DNA of 64,000 bases, taken from NCBI RefSeq assembly GCF_000720175.1, contig NZ_JOIX01000002.1:310001-374000 (forward strand). Reading direction: 5' to 3'. This document shows, in pieces, positions 24,743 through 34,868 of this stretch. The notes below the pieces were generated by a model that saw only the letters and a program-made list of their open reading frames with translations, made no database searches and was not told the origin of the DNA. A program made the translations under genes and the position numbers. This DNA comes from Streptomyces sp. NRRL S-337. Lineage in GTDB: Bacteria; Actinomycetota; Actinomycetes; Streptomycetales; Streptomycetaceae. Every line of letters begins with the position of its first letter. Position 1 is the stretch's first letter.

Positions 24743-24970
24743 CGCTGCCTCCTCCGTACCCGAGAGGGAGCTGCTGCCCCGGCCACCATTGTCCGCTCCC
24801 GCGCGGGGGCTCGCGAGGCAGCCGAGGCCGCCACAGCACGGGGGACGTGGCTGTCGACAGGCCTGGCCTGCGGGGCGCAGACTTCACTCTGAGTGATCGC
24901 CTCAAACCGCCGCGACCGCCCGCGGCACGCCGATTTTCTCGTCCCGGAGACACGACTAGCCCCTCCCCTT

Positions 24971-26462
<1,492 letters not shown>

Positions 26463-26534
26463 ACGGACGGAACGGACCGACCAGCCGCGACGCGAGCAGA
26501 ACGCTCGCCACGCCCGCGGCTGACGCGGCACCGA

Positions 26535-26573
26535 AGCGGCCGGCTCAGCGCCCATGGCGCCGAGCCGGCCGCT
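26535..26573 (+). terminator. Strong hairpin after argG
   Basis: A 12-bp perfect stem (26535-26546 with 26562-26573) encloses a second GC stem around CAT. It lies 73 bases after the argG stop. Confidence 0.8.
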
Positions 26574-26664
26574 GTCGTATGCGTCAAGGTGGTACGTGAG
26601 GAGGGCTCGCCGGCTCGGAAGGCATTCCGGGCGCCCGCGGCTTCCGTACCCGAAAGGCGGCAGC

Positions 26665-27294
26665 ATGAGCAGACTGATCGTCACCGCGTTCGTCACCCTG
26701 GACGGCGTGATGCAGGCCCCCGGCGGTCCGAACGAGGACGTCGACAAAGGCTTCGCGCACGGCGGCTGGCAGGTCCCCTACGTCGACGAGGACTTCATGG
26801 GTCTCATGACGGGGATCTTCGAGCGGACCGCCGACCACCTCCTGCTGGGCCGGAAGACCTACGACATCTTCGCCGCCCACTGGCCCCGCGTCACCGACCC
26901 GAACGACCCGATCGCCGTAAAGCTCAACTCCATGCCCAAGTACGTCGCCTCCCGCACCCGCGACAGCCTGGAGTGGCACAACTCCCACCTGCTGAAGGGC
27001 GAGGCCGCCCAGTCTGTCGCGCAACTCAAGGACCAGCTCGACGGCGTGATCATGACACAGGGCAGCAGCGACCTGATCCACACCCTGCAGCAGCACGACC
27101 TCGTCGACGAGTACCGGCTGCTCGTCAACCCCGTGATCCTCGGCACCGGCAAACGGCTCTTCGGCGAGGGTGCCACGCCCGTCGCCTGGACGCTCACGGA
27201 ATGCCGGACCACCAGCGCCGGAGTGCAGTACTGCGCCTACGAGCGAGCGGGCACCCCGGAGTACGGCTCCTTCATGCTGGAAGAGCAGGGGTGA
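26665..27294 (+). CDS. Dihydrofolate reductase-fold protein (RibD C-terminal domain-like)
   Basis: A 209-residue protein starting at ATG 26665 behind GAAAGGCGG. TAFVTLDGVMQAPGG at the N-terminus, LLLGRKTYDIFAAHWP in the middle and VNPVILGTGKRLF near the C-terminus are the standard signatures of the YyaP/RibD-C reductase group. The fold binds NADPH; the substrate is unknown, and these proteins usually do not reduce dihydrofolate. It is probably independent of argG, from which it is separated by a terminator. Confidence 0.88.
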   Translation: MSRLIVTAFVTLDGVMQAPGGPNEDVDKGFAHGGWQVPYVDEDFMGLMTGIFERTADHLLLGRKTYDIFAAHWPRVTDPNDPIAVKLNSMPKYVASRTRDSLEWHNSHLLKGEAAQSVAQLKDQLDGVIMTQGSSDLIHTLQQHDLVDEYRLLVNPVILGTGKRLFGEGATPVAWTLTECRTTSAGVQYCAYERAGTPEYGSFMLEEQG

Positions 27295-27320
27295 GGGCCC
27301 CCACGGGAGCCGACGACCTC

Positions 27321-27326
27321 TAGCAT
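27321..27326 (+). promoter_or_regulatory. -10 box TAGCAT giving a possible leaderless mRNA
   Basis: TAGCAT lies 7 bases ahead of the ATG at 27334, so transcription would begin at or next to the start codon. An AAGG lies between them and could act as a ribosome site if initiation is further upstream. No clear -35 element is seen. Confidence 0.4.
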
Positions 27327-27333
27327 GTAAGGC

Positions 27334-27765
27334 ATGGATAGCATAAGTGGCCCTTACGAGCTGCGCCCGGGCGTGCCCTCCGTCGAGGTCTTCCGCCGCC
27401 TGCGGACCGATGCCGGCCTCTCCGACCGGGCCCCCGACGCCGTCGCGCTCGCCCTGCCCCACACGTGGTACGGCGTCGTCCTTCACCACGAGGGCGAGCC
27501 CATCGGCATGGGGCGGATCATCGGGGACGGGGGTACCGCGTTCCAGATCGTCGACATCTGCGTGCACCCCGCACACCAGGGGCAAGGTCTCGGCAAGCGC
27601 ATCATGGCCGCGCTCACCGAGGAGCTGGAAAACCGGGCGCCGGCCACCGCGTACGTCTCTTTGATCGCGGACGGCCCCGCGCGCTTCCTCTACGAGAAGT
27701 TCGGTTTCACCGACACCGCCGCGCACGGCTCGGTGGGCATGTACCCCTTCATGAGGGGGAGTTGA
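27334..27765 (+). CDS. GNAT-family N-acetyltransferase
   Basis: A 143-residue single GNAT domain. The acetyl-CoA-binding motif is VHPAHQGQGLGKRIM (residues about 77-91; Q/R-x-x-G-x-G/A type). Preceding strands (GMGRIIGDGGTAFQIVDICV) and the C-terminal FLYEKFGF segment complete the fold. It resembles YjcF/ElaA-type general acetyltransferases; the substrate is unknown. It converges on the lipoprotein gene at 27,814. Confidence 0.9.
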   Translation: MDSISGPYELRPGVPSVEVFRRLRTDAGLSDRAPDAVALALPHTWYGVVLHHEGEPIGMGRIIGDGGTAFQIVDICVHPAHQGQGLGKRIMAALTEELENRAPATAYVSLIADGPARFLYEKFGFTDTAAHGSVGMYPFMRGS

Positions 27766-27813
27766 CAGCCGGGTGGCCCGGCGGACGCACCGCGGGCCAC
27801 CACACCCCCGCAC

Positions 27814-28935
27814 CTACCGAGCCGTCACGATCACATAGCCGACCTTCTTGACGCGGCCATGGTGAGCGATGACCGTCACGGGATAGCGGCCCGGCTTGAT
27901 GTCGGTGCGGATGGTGGCCGTGTCGAGGAAGCGCGGGTCGTCGCCGTCGGCGGACTTGCTGTCGTCGGAACGGAGGTGGAGTACGCGGGTGAACGCCGGG
28001 GAGGTGGCCGTCAGACGCTTCTCCTCCCCCGGGTCGGGGGTCACGTCGTGCCACATGACCTCGACCTTTCCTCCGCGGGCGACCCGGAGGCTGTGCTTGT
28101 GGGGGCTGTCGGCGTAGCCGACGCCCGGGTCGTACAGGTCGGGGCCGTACGCCTTGCCGAGGTAATCGGGATCGCCGGGGCGGGACGCGCGGACGGTCAG
28201 GCGCTTCTTCATGAGGTGCCGGCCGTGCGGGCCGAGCAGTTCGAAGGTGTAAGTGCCGTCCGCCAGACCGGGCTTGAGCTGCGGCCGGGCCTGGAAGGTG
28301 CGGCGGTTGTAGAACTCGAACTTGTCGTGGACGAGACGTACGGGCCTCGGCAGGGCTGCGGACCGAACGGTGAAGCGGGTGCCCCGCTCACCGGGGTACA
28401 GGTCGTCGAAGTACAGCCACACCGGCGCCCCGGGACGGGCCACCTTCGACGCCTGATTGAGCTCGAAGGACGGGCGCTTGGACCGCACGACCTGGATCGT
28501 GTCATGGGCGAGCGTCCGGCCCGCGACGGTGACCGACAGCGGGTGCCGGCCCGGCTCGGCCGTCATCGGGAGGGAGAGCGTGGCCCCGAAGGAGCCGTCC
28601 TGCCAGCGCAGTCGCACGGGGCCGCGGAACGCGGACGACCGGGCCACCACCGGGGCGTTCGCCGACTTGCAGCTGACGCCGTTGAGCTCCAGGGTGACCC
28701 GTTGCCCGGGGCGGGCCTCGAGATTGCCCCCCACGACCAAGGTGGGCTTGCCGGTGGGGGTCGTGCACCGGCTCTTGCCGTTGCGGGGGTCCGCGGTGTG
28801 GTGTGCGTCAGTCTTGTGTGCGGTGTGAGCGGACGCCCCCGGGCTCTGCGCCGCTCCGGTCGTGCTCGCGGACGTGCCGCACCCGCCCAGCACAAGGCCG
28901 GCTGCCAGCACGCCCATCAGCCTGGACCAGTTCAT
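27814..28935 (-). CDS. Large lipoprotein with Ig-like repeats
   Basis: A 373-residue predicted lipoprotein. Start ATG 28935 is preceded by GGGGGAGACG. The lipobox LVLGGC sets the lipidated Cys near residue 19. A His/Ser/Thr-rich linker (residues 20-60) leads to three or four repeated beta-rich segments with the pattern PG-x-x-V-x-L-x(5)-Lys/Phe and HPLSVTV / YTFELLGPHG / YPVTVIAHHG strand endings, suggesting tandem immunoglobulin-like domains outside the membrane. No enzymatic motif was seen. Function unknown. Confidence 0.8.
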   Translation of the reverse strand: MNWSRLMGVLAAGLVLGGCGTSASTTGAAQSPGASAHTAHKTDAHHTADPRNGKSRCTTPTGKPTLVVGGNLEARPGQRVTLELNGVSCKSANAPVVARSSAFRGPVRLRWQDGSFGATLSLPMTAEPGRHPLSVTVAGRTLAHDTIQVVRSKRPSFELNQASKVARPGAPVWLYFDDLYPGERGTRFTVRSAALPRPVRLVHDKFEFYNRRTFQARPQLKPGLADGTYTFELLGPHGRHLMKKRLTVRASRPGDPDYLGKAYGPDLYDPGVGYADSPHKHSLRVARGGKVEVMWHDVTPDPGEEKRLTATSPAFTRVLHLRSDDSKSADGDDPRFLDTATIRTDIKPGRYPVTVIAHHGRVKKVGYVIVTAR

Positions 28936-29035
28936 CGTCTCCCCCATCGGTCGGTCACACGGAGAGATGTCCGCCTGACGATGTTGGTTGCCTGCGGTCA
29001 ACGGGCGGGAACCCGCTGACCGGTGGATCAGTGTC

Positions 29036-29584
29036 CTAGCCCTTGTCCACGCGCCGGAGCTCGGCCGCAAGGTGGTGTTGCAGCGACTGACCGACCGCTG
29101 CGAGGTCGTGGGCGAAGGTGAGGGTGTTCGGGTCCGTCAGCTCGTAGCGGCGGCGGGTGGCGGCGACCTCCTTCGCGGTGGGCGCCAGCGCCACCTGATG
29201 GGTGCTCAGTTCCACCGTGCCGTCGCCCGCGCGGCCGACCAGGATCTCCGCGATCCCGGTGGGCTGGGTGATCAACGCCTCCACGCGTCCCTCCGGCTGC
29301 AGCCGCCACCAGCCGCTCTCGCGGGCGGCCGGCCGTAGCGGGGCGTCGTCGGCGTCGACGAGCCAGGCGCGTGCCTCGTAGCGGAGGAAGGGACGCCCGT
29401 CGTGGCTGAAGGTGACCTCCTGCGCGTAGGCGAACTCCTCGGCCAGCGTCGGGTACCCGCCACGCCCCCGGCCGACCCAGGTGCCCAGGAGCCCGGTCAG
29501 CGGCGCGAGCAGTGCGTGGGGCGCGGGTGCTGCGTCCGGCCGGAACGCATCGGGGTACGGGTGCTTCGGGGCGGGGTCGGACAT
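29036..29584 (-). CDS. Nitrobindin-like heme-binding beta-barrel protein (peroxynitrite isomerase family)
   Basis: A 182-residue protein of the nitrobindin family. [15 protein letters not shown] at residues 32-46 is the G-x-W-x-G-x-G-x-x-x-Y-P motif, and [16 protein letters not shown] near the C-terminus contains the His expected to ligate heme iron. [14 protein letters not shown] is the other conserved strand pair. Members bind heme in a 10-stranded barrel and convert peroxynitrite to nitrate. Cytoplasmic, monocistronic, low in Cys. Confidence 0.87.
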   Translation of the reverse strand: MSDPAPKHPYPDAFRPDAAPAPHALLAPLTGLLGTWVGRGRGGYPTLAEEFAYAQEVTFSHDGRPFLRYEARAWLVDADDAPLRPAARESGWWRLQPEGRVEALITQPTGIAEILVGRAGDGTVELSTHQVALAPTAKEVAATRRRYELTDPNTLTFAHDLAAVGQSLQHHLAAELRRVDKG

Positions 29585-29687
29585 GAGGTGCGCTCCTGAG
29601 ACGTAGGGAGGTCGGTGCCGGTGGAAGCCTAGGGCCGGTGAGCCGGACGTGCGCCGGACGTCGAGGGTCGCCCTCGGGTTCGTGTCG

Positions 29688-30470
29688 CTACGGCTCCTCG
29701 CCGGGGATCGAGAGATACACCTCGCGCAGCGTGCTCAGCACCGGGTCCTCAACGGCCAGCGGGGCATCGTCGATCGCCGTCAACGCCCGGACGCCGATGC
29801 TGGTGTTGGTGGCGAATGCCGCCCGCATCCCCTTGGCCCGGTCCAGGGTGAGCGGGGTGATCCGGTGCTCGACCTGTTGTTGCAGGAGCTTCATGGTGAT
29901 GCCGGGCAGCACGGGGGCCTGCGGCCACACCACGGTGCCGTCGTCGTCGATGAAGCCGACGTTCCAGGTGGCTCCTTCGCTGACGTATCCGTCGGGTCCG
30001 ACGAACAGCGCGTCGTCGAAGCCGGCGAGCTGTGCCGCGCGGCGGACGTGCAGGGCGCCGAACAGTCCGCAGTGCTTGACCTGGGGGAGGTCGCGCTCGT
30101 AAGGGACGCTCCTGGCCCGCAGCGGCGGCGGGGGCATCGCCTCGGCCGGGCGTACGGTGACCAGCACCTGGGGCTGATCGGCGGCTGCCGGGTGACCGAC
30201 GGCCACCGCGGGATCGTAGACCGTGACGCGGACCACGCACGGGCCGCGCCGCCCCGCCAGTGCCTGGCGGACGAACTTCCGGACGCGGCCGGTGTCCAGA
30301 GCGGCGCCCCAGACGGTCCCGCAGTCGCGTACGAGGCGGTCCATGTGCAGGGACAGACCACGGACCCGGTGGTCGGCGTCGGCACGCATGGTCGTGAAGT
30401 GTCCGTAGCCCGCCAACGCCAGCGGCAGCAAGTCATCGGTGGTCACGGGCTTTCCGTCGAGGTGCGCCAT
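29688..30470 (-). CDS. PLP-dependent aminotransferase class IV-like protein
   Basis: A 260-residue protein of the branched-chain aminotransferase / aminodeoxychorismate lyase fold. [17 protein letters not shown] contains the candidate PLP Lys (K about 144), [13 protein letters not shown] is the E-x-x-x-x-N-x-x-F motif, and [10 protein letters not shown] is the phosphate-binding region. The start is set at ATG 30470 (MAHLDGK...); an in-frame ATG 12 bases earlier is possible. In the family the motif set suggests transamination or 4-amino-4-deoxychorismate lyase activity, which sequence alone does not decide. Confidence 0.82.
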   Translation of the reverse strand: MAHLDGKPVTTDDLLPLALAGYGHFTTMRADADHRVRGLSLHMDRLVRDCGTVWGAALDTGRVRKFVRQALAGRRGPCVVRVTVYDPAVAVGHPAAADQPQVLVTVRPAEAMPPPPLRARSVPYERDLPQVKHCGLFGALHVRRAAQLAGFDDALFVGPDGYVSEGATWNVGFIDDDGTVVWPQAPVLPGITMKLLQQQVEHRITPLTLDRAKGMRAAFATNTSIGVRALTAIDDAPLAVEDPVLSTLREVYLSIPGEEP

Positions 30471-30565
30471 GCCCCACAGCATGTCAGGACGGCCGCCGCC
30501 CCGGGGTCCCGGAGCGGCGCTACTGACGGGCGCGCACCGCGGGAGGAGGCTTTCGGCCCGCGCGG

Positions 30566-31453
30566 TCAGGCTTCCAGATCGAGCTGATACTGGAGCACCT
30601 CGTGCGTGGGTTCATAACCGAGTTCCTCGTTGATGCGTCTCATGTGCGTGTTGCTGTCGGCGGTGTCGGTCACGAGGCCGCCGAGGCCCGGGTGGTGCCC
30701 GTGGGCATATCTGATCGACTCCGCCTTCATCCATCGGCCGAGGCCGTGTCCGCGGTGCTCGGGCAGTACGCCGGTTCCATAGTGCTGGCCGTCGCCCGCA
30801 CCGCTCCCGGGGACGACCAGTTCCGTGAAGCCGGCGATCGAGCCGTCGGACTCGTCGATGGCGGCGACGGTGTGCAGCTGGTCACCGCGCTCAGCGACCG
30901 CCCGGGCCGCGGCTCGGACCCGGTCCACGTCCCAGGTCACGGTGCCGTGGTCGGTGTCGTCCATGGGCATGTCGTCCATGGCGCGGCGCGAGGCCGCGAA
31001 GGTCTGGGCGAGGTCGTCGGGGACGGTCCCCAGCCATGACGCCAGCCGGTAGCCGGGGTGCGGACGGGCGACGGCATCGGCCAGGGCGGCGCTGTCCACG
31101 TCGGCCAGTGACAAGCGGGTGTACCGCAGCGTGAGGACCTTGCGGAAGCCCCGGGCCGACAGGAAGGAGTCACCGGGCGATCCGGCGTCGGCCCGCGCGA
31201 TGACGCTGCGTCTGGCGTTGTCCCGAGCGGCTGCCACCGCGACGTCGAGCAGCCGGGAACCGACGTTGTTGCGTCGCTCCACCGGATGGACCTGGACGGC
31301 GAGTTCGGCCAGGTGGTCCTGCCCGGCGGCGGTGAGCAGGCGGAGGAAAGCCGTCCCCACCGGTATGGCGTCGGCGTCGGACGCCAGCCAGGCCAGACGC
31401 CGGCTGTACTGCCCGTCTTCGGGATCGGTCAGGGGAGTGAGGTGAAGCGGCAA
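30566..31453 (-). CDS. Tandem GNAT acetyltransferase
   Basis: A 295-residue protein with two GNAT modules. The N-terminal one is around residues 50-110 (VHPVERRNNVGSRLLDVAV). The C-terminal one is around 225-285 (GTGVLPEHRGHGLGRWMKAESI, with R/G-x-G-L-G). The start chosen is TTG 31453 because GGAG sits 5 bases upstream; a GTG at 31483 would add ten residues but has no ribosome site. The layout is that of mycothiol synthase-like double-GNAT enzymes, although this copy is not clearly MshD. It precedes the ECF41 terminator hairpin. Confidence 0.85.
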   Translation of the reverse strand: MPLHLTPLTDPEDGQYSRRLAWLASDADAIPVGTAFLRLLTAAGQDHLAELAVQVHPVERRNNVGSRLLDVAVAAARDNARRSVIARADAGSPGDSFLSARGFRKVLTLRYTRLSLADVDSAALADAVARPHPGYRLASWLGTVPDDLAQTFAASRRAMDDMPMDDTDHGTVTWDVDRVRAAARAVAERGDQLHTVAAIDESDGSIAGFTELVVPGSGAGDGQHYGTGVLPEHRGHGLGRWMKAESIRYAHGHHPGLGGLVTDTADSNTHMRRINEELGYEPTHEVLQYQLDLEA

Positions 31454-31493
31454 GGAGTCTCCGTCGTGAGGAGGTGGGGGCACGTGCGCCCAT

Positions 31494-31529
31494 GGGTGTT
31501 CCGGGCGATTCTCACCGCCCGGAACACCC
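31494..31529 (-). terminator. Perfect 14-bp hairpin after the ECF41 operon
   Basis: Arms 31494-31507 and 31516-31529 pair perfectly over an 8-base loop. It lies 25 bases downstream of the sigma-factor stop in the direction of transcription. Confidence 0.8.
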
Positions 31530-31553
31530 GTGCGCCACCACAAAAACAGCGGC

Positions 31554-32405
31554 CTACCGGGCGAGTTCGGCCGGCTCGTCCAGCCGCGCCAGCTTCTGCG
31601 GATTGGCCACCGCATGGATCCGGGTGACCCGCCCGTCCTCCACCACGAGGCTCACCGCGGCCAGCCGGCCGTCGATCTCGACCCGGCCCGCGGGTGCGCC
31701 GTTGAGCCACACGGCCGACACCGCACGACCGGGCCGCGCGAGCAGCGTCGCCACCAGCTCGGCCCCGTGGACCGGGGCCGGCGCGGCTGCGGCGAGCCCG
31801 CCACCGTCGGCGATCAGGACCACGTCCGGCGCCATGACCTCCAGCAGCTCCTGGACCCGCCCGGTGCGCAAGGCGGCCAGGAACCGCTCCACCACGGCCT
31901 GCTGCTCCGACCGGCTCACCTGCACCCGCGGCCGCCGGGCCGCCACGTGCTCGCGGGCCCGCCGGGCGATCTGCCGCACGGCGGCCGTGGACTTCCCGAC
32001 GGCCTCGGCGATCTCGTCGTACGGCAGGTCGAAGACCTCCCGGAGCACGAACACCGCCCGCTCCGCCGGCCCGAGCGTTTCCAGCACGGTCAGCATCGCG
32101 ATCGAGACGCTCTCCGCGAGTTCGACGTCCTCGGCGACATCAGGGCTGGTCAGCAGCGGTTCCGGCAGCCACTCGCCGACGTATTCCTCACGGCGGCGGG
32201 ACAGCGTCCGCAGACGGTTGAGCGCCTGGCGGGTGACGACCCGGACGAGGTACCCCCGCGGGTCGTTCACCTGTGACTGGTCGACGTCGGCCCACCGCAG
32301 CCAGGAATCCTGCAGCACGTCCTCCGCATCGGCCGCCGACCCGAGCATCTCGTAGGCGACCGTGAAGAGCAGGGTGCGGTGGGCGACGAACGGGTCCTCG
32401 GTCAT
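31554..32405 (-). CDS. ECF41-family sigma factor with SnoaL-like C-terminal domain
   Basis: A 283-residue sigma factor. Region 2 lies at residues about 8-75 (AYEMLGSAADAEDVLQDSWLRW), region 4 at about 105-155 (LGPAERAVFVLREVFDLPYDEIAEAVGKSTAAVRQIARRAREHV), and a C-terminal NTF2/SnoaL-like domain at 165-283. ECF41 hallmark motifs are present as DGGGL (residues 200-204) and NPQKL (268-272; consensus NPDKL). In this family the C-terminal domain acts as a built-in regulator replacing an anti-sigma factor. The ATG at 32405 overlaps the stop of the upstream decarboxylase gene (ATGA), the usual ECF41 partner. Confidence 0.92.
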   Translation of the reverse strand: MTEDPFVAHRTLLFTVAYEMLGSAADAEDVLQDSWLRWADVDQSQVNDPRGYLVRVVTRQALNRLRTLSRRREEYVGEWLPEPLLTSPDVAEDVELAESVSIAMLTVLETLGPAERAVFVLREVFDLPYDEIAEAVGKSTAAVRQIARRAREHVAARRPRVQVSRSEQQAVVERFLAALRTGRVQELLEVMAPDVVLIADGGGLAAAAPAPVHGAELVATLLARPGRAVSAVWLNGAPAGRVEIDGRLAAVSLVVEDGRVTRIHAVANPQKLARLDEPAELAR

Positions 32406-32980
32406 GCCGTCGCTGCGGCGCCGGAGCGCACCGGACGCGTGGCCAGCGGAACCTCGCAGGCCTCGGAGAAGCCCTGCGAGGCCACCCCGTTCGCGATGTT
32501 GTTCCTGGTCGCCATGTTGACGAAGGCGATGTACGCGGTGAGCTCGACCATCGCCGCCGGGCCGAGCCGGTCCAGCAGACCCGCGTACAGCTCATCGGTG
32601 ACGGTCGGCGGCGTGCTCGTCATGGCCTCGGCATACTCAAGGACGTCCCGCTCCAGCGGCGTGAACACCTCCGACTCCCGCCAGCGCGGCACCTGGCTCG
32701 CCTTGGTCAGGTCCAGGTTCTGGTTCTGCGCCTGGAAGTAGCCGACATCGAGGCACCAACTGCAGCCGACCTGTGCCGCGACGGCCATGTGCGCGAACGA
32801 CTTGAGGCTCTCATCGGCCACATCCCACTCAGCCAGCTTGGCCGAGAACTCCAGGTTGGACGTGGCGACCTTGGGGCTGTGCCACACCACCTCGACGGGC
32901 TCGGGCACGGCACCGAGCTGCTTGATCATGTTCTCGCGGAGCTCGGTGGGAAGCTCCGCCTTCGGAACGCGTGGCGACAT
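32402..32980 (-). CDS. Carboxymuconolactone decarboxylase-family protein (ECF41 partner)
   Basis: A 192-residue AhpD-fold protein. AAQVGCSWCLDVGYF contains C73-x-x-C76. LKSFAHMAVA precedes it, and VELTAYIAFVNMATRNNI is the second conserved helix. ECF41 sigma genes are typically linked to a carboxymuconolactone decarboxylase, oxidoreductase or epimerase gene, which is their known target. Start ATG 32980 is preceded by GGGAGAACACC. The promoter at 33,025-33,051 has the ECF41 signature, indicating autoregulation of the two-gene operon. Confidence 0.9.
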   Translation of the reverse strand: MSPRVPKAELPTELRENMIKQLGAVPEPVEVVWHSPKVATSNLEFSAKLAEWDVADESLKSFAHMAVAAQVGCSWCLDVGYFQAQNQNLDLTKASQVPRWRESEVFTPLERDVLEYAEAMTSTPPTVTDELYAGLLDRLGPAAMVELTAYIAFVNMATRNNIANGVASQGFSEACEVPLATRPVRSGAAATA

Positions 32981-33024
32981 GGTGTTCTCCCTGTAGGTGT
33001 GTATGTCTGCCGTTACGCCATGAA

Positions 33025-33051
33025 GACACCGCCGCGTCCTCGGATGTGACA
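33025..33051 (-). promoter_or_regulatory. ECF41-type autoregulatory promoter (TGTCACA-N16-TGTC)
   Basis: On the minus strand TGTCACA occupies 33051-33045 and TGTC 33028-33025, with 16 bases between. The -35 matches the ECF41 consensus exactly and the -10 differs at one base (TGTC for CGTC). The start codon at 32980 lies 45 bases downstream. Confidence 0.65.
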
Positions 33052-33331
33052 ACGGGGGTGGAGCAGTTGATCCGGCTTCCGGTGCGACGGCTGTCTCTCC
33101 CCCGCGCCCAAGCAGTGGGCGCCGTGCGCCCCGAGACCACCATCACGCAACTGCTGAAGCTCGTCGGCGCCATCGCACCGGCCGACGAGCAGGACGCCGA
33201 CGGCCCGGCCGAAGCCGGCCGGCCGTGGTGCCGCGGGCCGTGGTGCCGCGGGCCGTGGCCGGCCGGTGGCTCACGGCGTGGTGACCCTGGTGCCCGGTGG
33301 CCGGTGGCCCGCGGCACGGTTCAACTCACCG
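33052..33331. other. Intergenic region with a 15-bp tandem duplication
   Basis: No gene is supported here. CCGTGGTGCCGCGGG occurs twice in tandem at 33223-33237 and 33238-33252, followed by a related partial copy. Confidence 0.6.
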
Positions 33332-33679
33332 TCATTCAGCCGGAATCGACTCCCGCAGGGCCTTGGCGGTAGTGCGGGGGTCGTAACCCTCGGGCACGCC
33401 CTCGACCAGGATGATGTCGCCCTCGATGTGCCGCGAACGCAGCGGCGCGATCTCCTGGTAGGCGGGCGATTCCCACCAGGCCCGCGCCTCGGCCATGCCG
33501 GGAAAACTGATCACCACGACGTGCCCGGGCCAGCTGCCCTCCTTCACCTCGTGCTGCGCCGCGTGCACGAGAAAGCGACCGCCGTGCGGTGCGAAGGTCG
33601 CGGTGATCCGCTCGATGTACTCGGCGATCTCCGCATGCGGAACGGCCTCCTGAAGATGGCCTATGACGTAAGCAGGCAT
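33332..33679 (-). CDS. DUF1330 family protein
   Basis: A 115-residue dimeric alpha/beta-barrel-type protein. AYVIGHLQ at the N-terminus, YIERITATFAPHGGRFLVHAAQHEV in the middle and PGMAEARAWWESPAYQEIAPLR near the end are the DUF1330 signatures. The family resembles EthD/ABM-domain proteins and has no settled activity. Start ATG 33679 is preceded by GGGAAGG. Confidence 0.88.
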   Translation of the reverse strand: MPAYVIGHLQEAVPHAEIAEYIERITATFAPHGGRFLVHAAQHEVKEGSWPGHVVVISFPGMAEARAWWESPAYQEIAPLRSRHIEGDIILVEGVPEGYDPRTTAKALRESIPAE

Positions 33680-33898
33680 GAAAACCTTCCCGTTGGTACG
33701 GCTGCGATGCGTCGCGATCATGACACGCAGCCGGTCGACATCGAAGTCGTTTTCGAGAAGCTGCCCGGCCGGGACGCCCGAGCGCGACGGCCGCGTCGAC
33801 AACTCCCCGCCGCGTGGCCACCGTTCGGCAATCGCGGTGCCGGCTGTGGCGTCCGGCGCCCGAACCTACGCCGCCCGCCCCCGCCCGCTACCGGCCGC

Positions 33899-34315
33899 TC
33901 ACGCCTGGTGGCAGTCAGGGCACAGGCCGCGGTAGGTCATCTCGACCTCGGAGACGGCGAAGCCGAAGCGTTCGGAGGCGGGCAGGTCGGCCAGGGGGTC
34001 GCCGGCGGGGTGGACGTCCCGGATGGCGCCGCAGTTCGAGCAGACCAAGTGCTGGTGGGGGCGATGGACGTTGGGGTCGTACCGCTTGGCGCGGCCGTCG
34101 GTGGCCACCTCGGCCACCTCGCCGAGCGAGACGAGCTCGCCGAGGGTGTTGTAGACGGTTGCGCGGGAGATCTCCGGCAGCCGGACGGTGGCGCGGGCGA
34201 GCACCTCGTCCGCGGTGAGGTGGACGTGCTCGCCGTCGAGTACCTCGGCGACTACCCGGCGCTGGGCAGTCATCCGCCAGCCTCGTCGGCGGAGCCGGTC
34301 CAGCAGGTCGCTCAT
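33899..34315 (-). CDS. Fur-family repressor, FurA-like
   Basis: A 138-residue Fur-family regulator. The winged-helix DNA-binding half includes RLRRRGWRMTAQRRVVAEVL and PEISRATVYNTLGELVSLGEV. The metal half has HRPHQHLVCSNCGAI (C-x-x-C, structural zinc) and ends with LCPDCH (second C-x-x-C). Members next to katG repress catalase-peroxidase and lose DNA binding on oxidation. Here fur is divergent from katG rather than in the same operon. Start ATG 34315 is used; GTG 34321 is two codons upstream. A palindromic operator lies between the two genes. Confidence 0.92.
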   Translation of the reverse strand: MSDLLDRLRRRGWRMTAQRRVVAEVLDGEHVHLTADEVLARATVRLPEISRATVYNTLGELVSLGEVAEVATDGRAKRYDPNVHRPHQHLVCSNCGAIRDVHPAGDPLADLPASERFGFAVSEVEMTYRGLCPDCHQA

Positions 34316-34330
34316 GACCACCAGCCTTAC

Positions 34331-34423
34331 TGTGCGTCTTCCGGACTGTGCGTCTTACGGCCGTGCGTCTTACGGCTGTGCGTCTTACGGCTGTGCGTCT
34401 TACGGCTGTGCGTCTTTACGGGC
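34331..34423. repeat. Minisatellite of about 15-bp units (six copies)
   Basis: Six head-to-tail units of TGTGCGTCTTACGGC or close variants begin at 34331, 34347, 34362, 34377, 34392 and 34407. The first and last are 16-17 bases long. A diverged seventh copy begins near 34467. The array lies within 16 bases of the fur start codon, in what should be its leader or promoter. Confidence 0.9.
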
Positions 34424-34511
34424 TGCCTTTTCGGACAGCGCTCCTCCTGGCGGTACTCCTCCGGACGGTGCGTCTTCCGGCGAATGATTCCGTACGGGTT
34501 TGGCTGTTGTA

Positions 34512-34539
34512 TTGACTTGGACTAGGTCCATCGTAGGAT
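34512..34539 (+). promoter_or_regulatory. Promoter with palindromic Fur-type operator
   Basis: A -35 element TTGACT (34512-34517) and -10 element TAGGAT (34534-34539) are separated by 16 bases. Most of the spacer is the palindrome TGGAC-TAG-GTCCA (34518-34530), ideally placed for repression. It points towards katG. The FurA-like product of the neighbouring gene is the obvious ligand (inference). Confidence 0.6.
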
Positions 34540-34585
34540 CGGTTCTGGCGACAGCCAAGGGACAGGACAACAGCAGGGAAAGCCC

Positions 34586-34750
34586 GTGACGGTTGATGGG
34601 ACGGGTCCGCTCACGACCGCCTCCGGTGCCCTGGCCGCGGACGGCCAGGACAGCGGGCAGGCGGGCGCCGGCGGCCCGGCGCTGGTCGAGGAGCAGGTCC
34701 TGCTGAAGCAGCTCCTGCCGAATCAGCTCCTTCTGGAGCAGATCGCCCCC
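34586..34750 (+). other. Leader region with weak small open frame
   Basis: A GTG at 34586 behind AGGGAAAG opens a frame encoding a Gln/Leu-rich segment (PALVEEQVLLKQLLPNQLL). After about 50 residues it becomes Arg-rich and lacks protein-like character. It could be a short leader peptide or simply the start of the degraded gene that follows. No family recognised. Confidence 0.3.
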
Positions 34751-34868
34751 TTCAAGCGGGAGTGTGCGGTTCGCGGGCGCGCGGCCGGTGCCGGTGTGGG
34801 TTCCCTGCCCAGGCAGAGGTCGTTCTGGCGTCGGGCCGGTCGGCCGGCCGGGCCGGCGCGGGGGATCT

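Noticed and set aside
34331..34423. CRISPR array
   Set aside because: The units are directly adjacent without spacers and only 15 bases long; it is a minisatellite. No cas genes are present.
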